Positions 46,228 through 57,109 of a DNA stretch of 64,000 bases are shown one piece after another. The notes beneath the pieces were generated by a model. It saw nothing but the letters and a program-made list of their open reading frames with translations. It did no database searches and was not told the DNA's origin. Every line of letters begins with the position of its first letter. Within the stretch, counting starts at the first letter, position 1. A program made the translations under genes and the position numbers. Source of the stretch: Amphiura filiformis (lineage: Eukaryota > Echinodermata > Ophiuroidea > Amphilepidida > Amphiuridae); assembly GCF_039555335.1 (NCBI RefSeq), contig NC_092628.1:93011782-93075781 (forward strand). Reading direction: 5' to 3'.

Positions 46228-47400
46228 ATGGATTTGAGCTTAATATTTAAGGTTATATATTTGGCCCTGGTGTCTATTGTTGGAATACCTGGTAACTGCA
46301 TCATTATCGCTGTGTTCGGTAAAAAGGTACCAAAAGTATCAACGACCATCTTTATTCTGGCACTAGCTGCTAATGACCTTTTCATGTGTGTAATCATGCC
46401 ACTAATTATTTATCAAACTATAACTAGAGATCATTCGCCAAATTTGATCGTTTGTCAAATCGTCATTTTCTCTTCATATTTCGCCGTATATACTTCAATC
46501 ATACTCTGCGTAGCCATCTCATTCGATCGTTTTTTCGCTGTAACTCGTCCACTGAAGAAAGTGTTCACGCCGTTTCGGGCGAAACTCATAGTATCCGTTT
46601 GTTTTTTGTTTTCATTGCTCTATCACGTAATGTTGGTGTTTGAAGTCCGTATTGAAAAGGTATATGTTAATGATACTGTAAACGGCACTCTGCGTTTTTA
46701 TGAAAAATGCATAGGAAATGCAACCACACCTTTAAGGTTTTGGGTTACTATCATATACGGCATATCATACCATGTCTATCTTTTCATCATAACTGTATTA
46801 TATATTAGGTTGTACATGGCTATCCGGAAACGTATGATCATACGGGCTAAAATGGGGATGCAACCAACATCGGCGTCGATGAGTGAAAATGTAACACAAG
46901 AAAGTAAGGTATCGAATGTTTCGTCAATGATTCCACAGCAAGCCTGGGATGGAAATCATCCCTCGACGAGTATTGGTGCCAGTGGTAATTTGAAGAGAAT
47001 TGACACAGCATCGGGACTGGGCGAGTCACAAATTGTAGCGGTAACTACAAATATTGCTACAAAGAGTGATTCACGTGAAAATCCTGGTGATAACGTTACA
47101 GTAACCCGTACAGCTCCCGGTAATAAGAAGCCCAAAGCTGCTTCTAACAAAACTACGAATATGTTGTTTTTAGTAACGGCAGTTACGTTTGTTACTTGGA
47201 TGCCATCCATTTTCGTCTTTGCAATCGATAGCGCTGAAGGAACAAAACAGGAATCAACTTCCAGAGAGATTCTGCACTTTTTAATAGGTAACCTCTACCT
47301 ACTAAATCACGCTTCTAACCCAGTTATATATTGTTTGGTCAATAAACGATTCCGGGATGATTTCGTCAACATTTATAGAAAAATATTGAAGTGTCGTTAA
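46228..47400 (+). CDS. Class A (rhodopsin-like) GPCR 1, intronless, 390 residues
   Basis: A seven-helix cell-surface receptor coupled to G proteins. The start is the MDLSLIF methionine, conserved in all array members; a further in-frame ATG lies 36 bases upstream. TM1 (8-30) has G22-N23. TM2 has LAAND with D50. C76 opens TM3 and pairs with C161 in loop 2. The TM3 end is D100-R101-F102 in place of DRY. Glycosylation sequons lie at N148, N152 and N164. Loop 3 (about 195-318) is long and Ser/Thr-rich. TM6 has T-W-M-P (333-336) and TM7 has NPVIY (374-378). C389 could be palmitoylated. The extracellular N-terminus is only ~7 residues, with no signal peptide. The ligand is unknown; chemosensory or small-peptide candidates are guesses. 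Confidence 0.92.
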   Translation: MDLSLIFKVIYLALVSIVGIPGNCIIIAVFGKKVPKVSTTIFILALAANDLFMCVIMPLIIYQTITRDHSPNLIVCQIVIFSSYFAVYTSIILCVAISFDRFFAVTRPLKKVFTPFRAKLIVSVCFLFSLLYHVMLVFEVRIEKVYVNDTVNGTLRFYEKCIGNATTPLRFWVTIIYGISYHVYLFIITVLYIRLYMAIRKRMIIRAKMGMQPTSASMSENVTQESKVSNVSSMIPQQAWDGNHPSTSIGASGNLKRIDTASGLGESQIVAVTTNIATKSDSRENPGDNVTVTRTAPGNKKPKAASNKTTNMLFLVTAVTFVTWMPSIFVFAIDSAEGTKQESTSREILHFLIGNLYLLNHASNPVIYCLVNKRFRDDFVNIYRKILKCR

Positions 47401-47477
47401 CAGGACCATACACTCTATTGTTCTTTAGGAGTTTGCCTTATTAAATGTGTGCCTTTGAAGTGTGGCAATCGGGTGTA

Positions 47478-47483
47478 AATAAA
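47478..47483 (+). terminator. Polyadenylation signal of GPCR 1
   Basis: An AATAAA hexamer 78 bases after the stop codon, well placed for a compact intronless gene. Confidence 0.6.
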
Positions 47484-48164
47484 ACGATGGTTAGAAAAAA
47501 AAATCTTGTCATTTAAGCAGAAAAGCTTTCTTCTGATATCAAAATATCAGGGTTGATGAGGATTGGGGAGAGGCTATTGATTTGGTCACACACCTTTAAG
47601 GTTTGACATTATTTTAAAGTGTTGCGATTTGGTAGTTCACAGCATCTTGCGAATGGTAGTCAGCTTTGGCAAAAATCGCATTGCTCATTTCATAGCGAGC
47701 ATGGCGAGTGTGAAAAAGAATCACAGATATACTTTTGTAGGTCCTGTGGTTCTTGAGTTATGTTGTAGGATGGCCGAAACACCTGCAACACTTACATAAA
47801 CGTACATAACTCATTAACAACGATAAATCAAGCAAGGTTTCAAAGTATATGGTTTGTAGAATGAACTTTTGCAAAACATCAAAGTTTATTTTGTAATAAT
47901 ATAATATATTGATTTACATAATGAAAATCGATTTTGGCTGCTTCGACCAACAATACCTTGTCTACCCTTAAGCACATGATGTTATGAGTGTAAGATATAC
48001 CCACTGTTATGACAAAAAGAACGGACAATTAATACCACTGTACTATTAAAAGTATTTTCACTGTCCCCCGAATAAAAAGATAATACTCGTCATCACCGCA
48101 TACTGATGATTCACAATGAATATTCTAAATCGGATGTTTGCATTACGATTAATACTGAGGGCGA
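47484..48164. other. Spacer between GPCR 1 and GPCR 2
   Basis: No gene is seen. The sequence near 47740 (TTTGTAGGTCCTGTGGTTCT) looks repeat-like, but no second copy exists in this window. Confidence 0.35.
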
Positions 48165-48512
48165 CATACACAGATGTTGCAATAATATTATATTATTAGT
48201 AATAACTGCCGGGAAGGGTTTGAAGTCCATTTTAAGCTGAAATAATAAGGTAACAGTGAACGAAATCCCACTGGATATTTTGGCCATTTAACATACAGTT
48301 CTATGGGAGGACATAAAGTCACAATAAAATAATTATGACTTAATGTCGAACGAACTTTGCTCTGTTGACCTACAAACACAACAAATTTGTCCGATTCCAT
48401 TTAGGTGCAAGTTGGCACATGTGTATACATTACAAAAATGAAAACAAAAATCAGGTTTGAAAAAAAATTAACCAATTTCAGATTATAAGATCGTACCTTA
48501 TGGCTTTAAAGA
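48165..48512 (+). repeat. Dispersed repeat, copy 2
   Basis: Diverged copy of 10795-11160 in the same orientation, sharing ATTAGTAATAACTGCCGGGA-like, GCTCTGTTGACCTACA and GATTCCATTTAGGTGCA blocks. Confidence 0.75.
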
Positions 48513-48974
48513 CACGGATTCGTTTGTCCCGTCCCCAACACTGCTCTGTATCTGGCCAGATGAGGAAGAAATTACAAAGTTATATATAGATATTGTCAGC
48601 GTAATAAACATGATAAATAAATGGTTGATTAACAGACTATTCAATGCAACACAGCTGGGCAACGAAAATACCCTAGTAATATAATATCAACTGCGTCTGC
48701 AAACAATTATAGAAAACGATGAGAGTCACGCATTTCAGTTGCTCGTTAAGGCATAATAACAATTATATACTAGTAAGTCAAAAACAATGATTCGGTTTCC
48801 ACTTCAAAATCGCATTAGGTCTAAAAAGAAGCTATTCTTAATGGTATAGTTTTATAACAAAAAATAACTCTAAAATACAGCACCACACGGTGAAGATATG
48901 CCTCAGAATGAAATTATTATCATTTGGCTTTCGCTCTTAATACTACGTGTGTTCTGGTTTTATCTTGGAGCGAC

Positions 48975-50123
48975 ATGGATTTGAGCTTAACATTTAAGTT
49001 TATATATTTGGCCCTGGTGTCTGTTGTTGGAATACCTGGTAACTGCATCATCATTGCTCTGTTCGGCAAAAAAGTACCAAAAGTATCATCAACCATCTTT
49101 ATCCTGGCACTAGCTGCTGATGATCTTTTTGCATGTGTAATCATGCCACTAAAGTTTTATCAAACAATAACTCGTGATCATTCGCCAAATTTGATCATTT
49201 GTCAAATAGTTATTTATTCTTTAAATTCCGCAGTCTACGCGTCAATTTTACTCTGCGTTTCTATAGCTTTTGATCGTTTTTTCGCGGTAACTCGTCCACT
49301 TAAAAAGATGTTCACACCGTTTCGGGCGAAAGTTGTGGTAGCAGCATGTGTTTTGTGTTCTTTGGTCTATCACACAAAATTGGTGTTTCAAGTTCGTATT
49401 GAAAAGATATACGTTAATGATACTGTAACTGGCAATATAAGTTTTCATGAAGAATGCATAGGAAATGCAAGCACACCTTTATCGATTTGGGTAAATTCCA
49501 TATACGGAATAACATATTATATCTATCTTCTCATTATAACTTCATTATATATTAGATTGTATATGGCTATCAGGGCTAACATGGGAATGCAACCAACAGC
49601 GGCGTCGGTGGCTCAAAAAGTAACGAAAGAAAGCCAGGTATCGGATATTTCATCAATGATTCCACAGCAAGCATGTGATGTGAATCACCCCTCGACAAGC
49701 GCTGATGTCAGTGACCAGTCAAAGAGAATTGGCAAAACCACGGCACTGGTGCAGGACGAGTCACAAAATGGAACTATAAATATGTGTTCACATAATGATT
49801 CACATAAAGGTCCAAGTGAACCCGCTACAGAACGCGGCACAGCTCCAGTTAGTATGAAGCCAAAAGTTGCTCCAAAAGTTGCTTCCAACAAAACTACTAA
49901 TATGTTGTTTTTAGTAACGGCAGTTACGTTTCTTACCTGGATGCCAACCATTGTCTCCTATGCTTTGAATAATGAAGGAATGCCGAGTGGAACTTTAAAT
50001 GAGATTCTTCACTTCTGGACACGTAATCTCTACCTAATAAATCACGCTTCTAACCCATTTATATACTGCTTGGTCAAAAAACAATTTCGGGATGATTTCT
50101 TCAAAATATTGAAGTGCCATTAA
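48975..50123 (+). CDS. Class A GPCR 2, intronless, 382 residues
   Basis: Paralogue of the receptor at 46228, same strand. The start is the conserved MDLSLTFK methionine; an in-frame ATG at 48924 would add 17 residues. It keeps the TM1 GN (IPGNC), the TM2 LAADD motif, a DRF triplet at the end of TM3 (FDRFFAVTRP), loop-2 sequons (NDT, NIS, NAS), TWMP in TM6 and NPFIYCL in TM7. A six-residue deletion removes the basic RKRMII segment at the inner end of TM5 (YMAIRANMGMQ), a region that often contacts the G protein. Loop 3 differs strongly from GPCR 1, whereas the helices are highly similar. Its 5' flank does not match the flank shared by GPCR 1 and 3. Confidence 0.92.
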   Translation: MDLSLTFKFIYLALVSVVGIPGNCIIIALFGKKVPKVSSTIFILALAADDLFACVIMPLKFYQTITRDHSPNLIICQIVIYSLNSAVYASILLCVSIAFDRFFAVTRPLKKMFTPFRAKVVVAACVLCSLVYHTKLVFQVRIEKIYVNDTVTGNISFHEECIGNASTPLSIWVNSIYGITYYIYLLIITSLYIRLYMAIRANMGMQPTAASVAQKVTKESQVSDISSMIPQQACDVNHPSTSADVSDQSKRIGKTTALVQDESQNGTINMCSHNDSHKGPSEPATERGTAPVSMKPKVAPKVASNKTTNMLFLVTAVTFLTWMPTIVSYALNNEGMPSGTLNEILHFWTRNLYLINHASNPFIYCLVKKQFRDDFFKILKCH

Positions 50124-50187
50124 AATAGGAAAACATGTTGATACTGTCATATTTTTCAGATAAATTTGTGTCTCGGAAGTTTAAACA

Positions 50188-50193
50188 AATAAA
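50188..50193 (+). terminator. Polyadenylation signal of GPCR 2
   Basis: AATAAA 65 bases after the stop codon. Confidence 0.6.
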
Positions 50194-50459
50194 GTGTAAA
50201 CTTGGTAAATCACCACGATAAAGGACAATTACAAATATATTAATCCTTTTATGTACGAATATTAATTACTATACAAATTAAGTGACAAATGTATTCATGC
50301 ATTGTTGCAACAAAGAAAACGGAGGAGGTCGACAATAGACAATTTGTGTACATTGCTTACGCGTGGTGAAGAAATAAAGTGCATTGCTCCAAATCTGCCA
50401 GCTTACTTTGCCACATAATTCAATAGTATATAAACGTCTCTTGAAATATATTTCCTCTG

Positions 50460-50512
50460 CACCCCCCCCACACACACACACATACACCCCCACCCACACA
50501 CAACCCGAAGCT
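50460..50512. repeat. CA/C-rich simple repeat
   Basis: Runs of CCCC and ACACAC units (CACCCCCCCCACACACACAC) with no coding potential. Confidence 0.85.
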
Positions 50513-50519
50513 GTCTTAT

Positions 50520-50800
50520 TTTCTGAGAAATGGCTAGCCCTTAGTTATAATTATAGCGTTTGGGCCCTGAAGCTATGTAACATAACGAGGCTCATTTATC
50601 AGTATACTATAATATTGCAAATGCAATCAGTGAACAGACTCTGGGCCCTGAAGCTGCTTAATTTGCTGAGAAAGGCCGGCCCTCATATATAGCTCATGTG
50701 TACCGAAAACAGACTGGGTTCAATGCGGACAGAACTATCAGCGTGTTTATAGTGAATATACCGAGTTTTCATAGTACCGTATATACCGTCGGGTGCATCA
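50520..50800. repeat. Degenerate ~110-bp repeats with GGGCCCTGAAGCT
   Basis: TTGGGCCCTGAAGCTA at 50560 and CTGGGCCCTGAAGCTG at 50641 start similar units, each with a nearby GCTGAGAAAGGCCGGCCCTC or related sequence. A further GGCCGGCCCTC is at 51712. Confidence 0.55.
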
Positions 50801-51590
50801 CATACTGGTCTATCTTGAATTTTTGACTTTTTTGAGAAAATTGGTATATAGTTCTTTTTTACGGAGGTCTTCCAATACAACAAATTACAGACCTCAATTT
50901 TTCCTAGATAATTAGATATAAAATGTTTAATTTAAACTATCTATGATTTTTCAAAATACGTATTTTCACATACTGATCTATCTCGAAAAAAACACGCATT
51001 TCTAGAAAATCGCAATTGAAAATCTTCGTATTAAGTTTACCTTTTTATAATTTAATTAGACTATGGATTTTCATGAAAGTGGTTTTAAATTAAAGCATAT
51101 ACTTAACCGATTTATTTAAGTGGAATCTTTAATTATATTTACGTATGTAATATTGCTTAAAACTACACTTTTAGTTGTAGTTCTGTATGTGAAATCGTTA
51201 ATTTCCCGATATCGTATTGAAAGTGCATTACATACTGGTCTATCTCGAGATAGACCAGTATGTGATGCGTCTAAAATCACATCATTGTTCGCGAAATCGA
51301 GATAGCCCCCAAGATAGACCAGTATGAAACGCACTTTAAATACGATATCGGGAAATTAACTATTTCACATACAGAACTACAACTTTAGTGTATTTTAGCA
51401 ATACTGCATACATAAATATAATTCAAGATTCCACTTAAATAAATTTGTTAAGTATATGCTTTAATTTAAAACCACTTTCATTAAAATCCATAGTCTAATT
51501 AAATTATAGAAAGGTTAACTTAATACGAAGATTTTCAATTGCGATTTTCTCGAAATGTGTGTTTTTCGAGATAGACCAGTATGTGATGCG
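50797..51590. repeat. Large palindrome with ~275-bp arms
   Basis: The left arm (about 50967-51250) and right arm (about 51308-51585) are reverse complements with ~90% identity, sharing blocks such as AATTGAAAATCTTCG, CTATGGATTTTCATGAAAGT, TTAAATTAAAGCATATACTTAAC and ATATCGTATT. The loop contains a near-perfect palindrome, ACATACTGGTCTATCTCGAG and its inverse (51231-51264). The word ATACTGGTCTATCT or its inverse occurs five or six times from 50803 to 51581, marking arm ends. It has no coding capacity. Confidence 0.85.
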
Positions 51591-51689
51591 TATTACGATA
51601 GTCTTTGTATAGATACAGAAACTCTTCGTGTTTATAGTGAGATACAGTTACCGCACAAATGTTATACCAACTAACATTACCGTACATTT

Positions 51690-52384
51690 GCAATGACCCT
51701 TGTTGAGAAACGGCCGGCCCTCTGTGTCTACATTTTGGCCTATAGGGACCATGTTTTAATGTGGTTCATTGACAGGTGTACCCATAAAGGCAGGGTACAA
51801 TGAAAGAATAAAGATCACAATGTTCCTCCTGAAATTGGCTATATTTTGGTACCACGGTCGATATACTTTGGACAACGTATGACCATTTTTATGCTAATTA
51901 GCTAATTTGCATATAACTCAAAATGGAAAGGGTCACGCTAAAATAAAGATCATAAAGGTTGCTCGTGGAATTGGCCACAGTTTGACCAAGGTTGATACAC
52001 TTTGGGCAACATTTGAGCATTTTTATGCCAATTAGCATTTGGGGCCCTGGGCTCATAATAGAGGACAAAATGGGGCTCACGTATACATTTAAATGTAGAG
52101 TGCCCCTAGGGCTATCACCATACTAATTCAGAGCCATGACACTGCTTTATTAGCAGAGAAACAGCATATTCCAAATGTTTACATTTAGGTCCCTGGGGCC
52201 TATGACATTTTGCATATTGGCCTTGAGGCTTTTGTAGTTTTAGCGCCAGCCCTGTCAATGTGATGTGAAGAAACTACAGGATAACAATATACCCTACATG
52301 CTCTACATAACTAACTGCATACTTACCTACGCACGGTACCAGATACATGTATCATCATACATTTCTGCACCTACTGCCTGACGT
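51690..52384. other. No gene; degenerate repeats
   Basis: Paragraph-like repetition is visible: CATTTTTATGC(T/C)AATTAGC twice (51884 and 52017), with GGCCCTGGGCTCATA and TCCCTGGGGCCTATGA variants. This looks like an old tandem array; no protein is seen. Confidence 0.4.
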
Positions 52385-52780
52385 AGGAGAAACGTTCGTA
52401 TGGCCCGATCCTCAGTGGCAACTTTGGCTTCTTCCACAGACCACCTGGTGTCAAATCTGTCCTAATCATTTTACATAACGTGCTTAAAAGTTCTTCCTGG
52501 GGCTCTTCTTTCCCTGGGCAGGAAGTATTGTTCATATTCTTGGGATGCGTCTCTCATCCATTCTCAGCCGATGTCCAGACCGCTGGAAGCGGCGCTTTCT
52601 GATGATAGTAGTGAGCTTCTGTTGCTTTGTTATGGATCTTATAAAGTAGCTGGTGATATGGTGAGTCCATTTGATGCAGATAATTTACCTTTGGCATCTC
52701 ATGCGGGTATGGTGTCTTTCAATACGTAGCCAATCAGATTGAGGAATGATTCGCCTTCTGTCACTACAGGACGAAAAGAC
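52385..52780 (-). mobile_element. Degenerate RTE-like LINE C-terminus
   Basis: On the minus strand, IIRKRRFQRSGHRLRMDERR followed by IPRI and a stop recalls the GHVLRMDDxRIPK segment near the C-terminus of RTE-like proteins. Other frames are broken. Confidence 0.45.
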
Positions 52781-52849
52781 GCTTAATAGAAAAATTCGAG
52801 TTAAAACAAGACTGAACATACCCTTAACCTTTAAAACCAAATAAGACTT

Positions 52850-53452
52850 GCCACAACGAGAATCTCAATATTAAATCATCAACCTAAAAACAAAGTCAGA
52901 AAAATACTCGCTATTAGAATTATATCCAACGAAGTGTCGAAAGAATGAAATGTCATAATGTCATGAGTTATTGTATAGTTGGTGTATCAATCATTGCTTA
53001 ATAAACGAAACACATTAGCTGTTATTCATTACAGAAACTGATTACTTTATTCATTCCAAAAAATAAAACAGGGCAAAGCAAGCTATTCAATTACATTATA
53101 GTTCCTGTTTTTCATATTTTTGCATAACATCGTAACTAAATTGATTCATAATTTCCAACCGCTTCCTTCGAGAAATTGGATATAAAAACTTGACCAGAGC
53201 GATTGACGCATAATGTAATAAAAAATTTCATAAAACACAATGCTTTTGTAATACGTAGTTATATTTTGTTATGTGATTAAATGATGACATCATCTTACAT
53301 TCTTTTTACAGTCAACTTGCTGTGAAACCGACCAGTCAACGCCACACGTTTGAGACATGCATTCTGTCAGCTAGTACTATTACAACATAACATTTGCTTA
53401 CTTTGTTGTGTCTGGTATAAGCTGGTATATCCTTACAAAGAACATGAACAAC
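52850..53452 (+). promoter_or_regulatory. Duplicated 5' flank of GPCR 3
   Basis: Homologous to 40860-41520 and 45950-46227 (ATTACATTATAGTT, TTCATAAAACACAATGCTTT, GTGATTAAATGATGACATCA). The CRE-like octamer is TGACATCA here, one mismatch from the palindrome in the other flanks. Confidence 0.55.
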
Positions 53453-54610
53453 ATGGATTTGAGCTTAACATTTAAGGTTATATATTTGACTCTGGTGTCT
53501 GTTGTTGGAATACCTGGTAACTGTATCATCATCGCTGTGTTCGGCAAAAAAGTACCGAAATCATCATCAACCATCTTTATCCTGGCACTAGCTGCTGATG
53601 ATCTTTTTATATGTGTAGGCATGCCACTAATAATTTATGACACTATAACTCGAGATCATTTACCAACTTTGATCATTTGTCAACTTGTCGATTATTCTTT
53701 AAACTTCGCCGCATACACGTCAATTTTGCTCTGCGTTGCCATCGCCTTCGATCGTTTTTTCGTTGTAACTCGTCCATTGAAGAAAGTTTTTACACCGTTT
53801 CGGGCGAAACTCATAGTATCCGTTTGTTTTTTAAGTTCACTGCTCTATCACGTGACGTTGGTTTTTCAACTCCGTATTAAAAAGGTATATGTTAATGATA
53901 CTGTAAATGGCAACATAAGTTTTTATGAAGAATGCACAGGGCGTGCAACCACACCTATATCTATTTGGGTTGCTATCATATACGGCTTGACGTATTATGT
54001 CTATCTTTTCATTATAACTATATTGTATATTAGGTTGTACATGGTTATCAGGAAACGTATGGTCATACGGGCTAAAATGGGAATGCAACCATCATCGGAG
54101 TCGAAGACTGAAACGTTAACGCATGAAAGCAAGGTACATGTATCAAATGTTTTGCCAATTATGCCACAGCAAGCATGTGATGCAAGTCCCTTAACAAGCG
54201 TTGGAATCAGTGATAATTTAAAGAGTGTTGGCCCTAAATCGGTGCAGACATCTGACGAGACACAGACGGCCACTAAAAATAATGATACACAGAAAGATAT
54301 GCATGAAGGTCCCAGCAAGCTCGCTACAGGAAGCGGAACAGTTCCCGCCAATAAACCGAAAGTGGTTTCTAACAAAACTACTAATATGTTGTTTTAAGTA
54401 ACGGTAGTCACCTTTGTTACTTGGATGCCCACCATATTCTCACATGCAGTCGATTCGGAAGGAACAAAGCAGGGATCTATTCTGCACTTCTTGATACGCA
54501 ACCTCTACCTGATAAATCACGCTTCTAACCCAGTTATATACTGCCTGGTCAATAAACGATTTCGGGATGATTTTATTAACATTTGTAGAAAAACATTTAA
54601 ATGTCGTTAA
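53453..54610 (+). pseudogene. Class A GPCR 3 with a single nonsense codon at the start of TM6
   Basis: The frame is open from MDLSLTFK (53453) to 54394, where the TTA leucine of the NMLFL motif is TAA (54395-54397). It then stays open in the same frame through TWMP, NPVIYC and a normal TAA at 54608-54610. Without the nonsense codon it would be a 385-residue receptor with all hallmarks: IPGNC, LAADD, FDRFFVVTRP, loop-2 sequons (NDT and NIS), a long loop 3, TWMP and NPVIY. No other frame damage is seen, so the inactivation is recent, polymorphic, or a sequencing error. The truncated 314-residue product would lack TM6 and TM7 and could not signal normally. Confidence 0.9.
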
Positions 54611-54812
54611 AATAGGAGGAACCCACGTAACATACATTATTGTTCGTATTGTAATTTATGTGGTAAGTGTATAAATCACCTGTAAACGTGATAAAGGACG
54701 ATTACAAACCTTCATGCACTGCTACGACAATGAAAGTGGAGGGAAATGTGTGCTGTCATTATATGCAGTTGAAGATCGCAATGAATATCATTGGAATGGC
54801 CCCACTGCTATC

Positions 54813-54893
54813 TAATGAATGAATGAATGAATGAATGAACGAATGAATGAATGAATGAATGAATGAATGAATGAATGAATGAATGAATGAATG
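54813..54893. repeat. (GAAT)n microsatellite
   Basis: About twenty GAAT units with one GAAC variant near 54838 and a GGAT variant at the end. Confidence 0.95.
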
Positions 54894-55301
54894 GATGAAA
54901 GGATATGCTGACGAATCCCCGGTGAATATAAGACGGCCCTTACTAAAGGGGGCGATATATGAAATAGGAAGATCTTTGCTGTATGTAGGTGCACGTTCAT
55001 ATACACACCCATATTCCAAGAGCCAATGGAGAGTACAAAGGATAGCTTGTATACAAAATAATAGCATCGTAATTTATACAGTGGTTTGTTTCCTGAACCT
55101 GCAAATACGAAGACTTTGTCAAAGACATTCATGATTTATACCAAGCATTAGTGCCGAGCAGCGATTGCCGAAAACAATGGAAAGGCGACTCAAACTGTGA
55201 CCACACATCCCGCCACACATATTGCAAAGCCGGTAACCCTGATGGAATACCATTAGATATATATGCTATCCGTAAATAAATTCATCAGGATTGTTCATAA
55301 T

Positions 55302-56459
55302 TCATATTTTGTAAATGTTCTTTTGTACAAATCCAATTGTATTTCGGTACAATGATTTTAAACATACCTCAATGACGTTTCGTACTACACCGTAGTACTT
55401 TCTCAAATTGACTGATCAATGTTATCCTCACACTCCTCGTCTGTTTCCTGCTGGAACTCGACGTTGGTGGCGTTTTGGAGTGGAGTAATTGGTCGTAAAT
55501 GTGGGGTAGGAAGTGGTTGCCCTCGTCTCTTAGTCTACCGGAAAAAACACATACAGATCAATACCTTCACTTCCAGTCCCATCACCCACTCCAACACAAA
55601 CTCAGTGTCATTCGTACATTAATGGACAGAAAGGACAAAGATTGTTGAAGAGCAAAAAATCAAAGAAGCCCTGAAATTATGTGGTTACCCTGAATGGGCA
55701 TTCAAAGATGTTAATAAAAAGACTGCAAAGAAAAAAGACCAGTCTCAGACAACCACCAGAGGCATGGTTAGCCTCCCTATAAAGAGGGGCTTTCCCAGCG
55801 AGCAAGACGCGTGTTCAAGAAACATGGTATACAGACATCTTTTAAGCCGCATCAAACCCTTAGGAACATACTGGTACACCCCAAAGACAAGCGTGACATA
55901 CTACAAACAGCGGAGTGTGTCTACGAGATTCCGTGTCTTAATTGTGAAAAATCTTACGTAGGGGAAACCGCCAGAGTATTCGGTACACGCCTTAAAGAAC
56001 ATAAGACTGAAGCTGACAAAGCCTCTAAAAAGGCATTCACAAGATCCCAGAGAAAGGCCTCTGTCACATGCACAGGAGAGGTAAATAAATCAGCCATAAC
56101 AGATCATGTAGCGGAGGAAAACCACGTAATTGGTTGGGAAGACGCAAAAATCAGAGACAAAGAACAAAACCGAAAACGAAGACACATTAAGGAAGCCATC
56201 TTGATCCGGCAAAAGGGGGCCAACACTTTCAACCGAGACGAGGGCAACCACTTCCTACCCCACATTTACGACCAATTACTCCACTCCAAAACGCCACCAA
56301 CGTCGAGTTCCAGCAGGAAACAGACGAGGAGTGTGAGGATTGATCAGTCAATTTGAGAAAGTACTACGGTGTAGTATGAAACGTCATTGAGGTATGTTTA
56401 AGATCATTGTACCGAAATACAATTGGATTTGTACAAAAAAACATTTACAAAATATGATA
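55302..56459 (+). mobile_element. Penelope-like element remnant with inverted arms and GIY-YIG domain
   Basis: The arms (55302-55529 and 56235-56459) are inverted copies of ~225 bp, sharing GTACCGAAATACAATTGGAT, AGTACTACGGTGTAGTA, and GTCGAGTTCCAGCAGGAAAC on the right. Between them, frames encode [20 protein letters not shown], then from 55811 a GIY-YIG endonuclease: ECVYEIPCLNCEKSYVGETA with Y38 and Y49-V50-G51, followed by GTRLKEH. The reverse transcriptase is missing. Penelope-like elements combine RT and GIY-YIG and often have LTR-like repeats in either orientation. The remaining endonuclease frame (181 codons) is open, but the upstream part changes frame. Confidence 0.85.
55811..56356 (+). 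CDS. GIY-YIG endonuclease part of the Penelope-like element
   Basis: The open frame of 181 codons begins MFKKHGIQTS. The core VYEIPCLNCEKSYVGETARV holds the two tyrosines and the glycine of the GIY-YIG fold plus a CxxC pair typical of Penelope-type linkers, followed by TRLKEH. The C-terminal half is Lys/Arg-rich and includes SAITDHVAEENHVIGWEDAK, matching the DH..E..H region of the family. It is a fragment of a polyprotein, so independent expression is doubtful. The true upstream continuation is in another frame near 55640-55780. Confidence 0.7.
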   Translation: MFKKHGIQTSFKPHQTLRNILVHPKDKRDILQTAECVYEIPCLNCEKSYVGETARVFGTRLKEHKTEADKASKKAFTRSQRKASVTCTGEVNKSAITDHVAEENHVIGWEDAKIRDKEQNRKRRHIKEAILIRQKGANTFNRDEGNHFLPHIYDQLLHSKTPPTSSSSRKQTRSVRIDQSI

Positions 56460-57109
56460 TATATGCTAGTTTTATTAAGCCAAGCCAAGTGCTCAAGAAC
56501 CAAAACAATACTCGTCTTACCTGATGCCCGGGGGGGTACACAAATGACCATACGTGGACGTGCCGCAAACATGGGTAGCATTTTCAGCCTTCTGGTATAT
56601 CAATGACCCCTTTTTCAAAGCCTATTTTGGTATATGAATGGGTCCTTTTTTCAAAATTTTCTCAATTTTTTCGGAAAACAGCCCAATTTTTCCTTAATCT
56701 AGCCAACATTTTCAAATTTGTAAAAACTAAGACATTTTGGGTAAATTCGGCCGAAAATTATTATCTCAACTCACTCATATCCCTGCTCAACTTAATAAAC
56801 AATATCAAATCGTGACTGATAGTCTTAACCCCTAAAGTCAGTCTCGTCTAAAGTTGAGAGTAACGCAATACTAGATTTTACAGTGGCAGTGTCGAATCGC
56901 GCGTGCTATCCTAATTCCGTGGGGTGTATAGGCCTACACAAGCGTAGAAGGACGATTTGTCCGTACGTTGGCAACGCAACCGCTAAAACCAAAACATGCT
57001 TAAACACACTGATTAGAATCCAACATTGCGTTAATCTCAAATTAAGACGAGACACACAATAAGCAGGCAAATTGAAGAGAATCGTCTTCTTCCATCATTT
57101 TGCCACATT
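56460..57109. other. No gene seen
   Basis: Contains CCCGGGGGGGTACACAAATG (56526) and a T-rich stretch that look like repeat ends. No coding support. Confidence 0.35.

Noticed and set aside
54759..55132. Minus-strand frames with long (SFIH)n repeats
   Set aside because: This is translation of the GAAT microsatellite, not a protein repeat.
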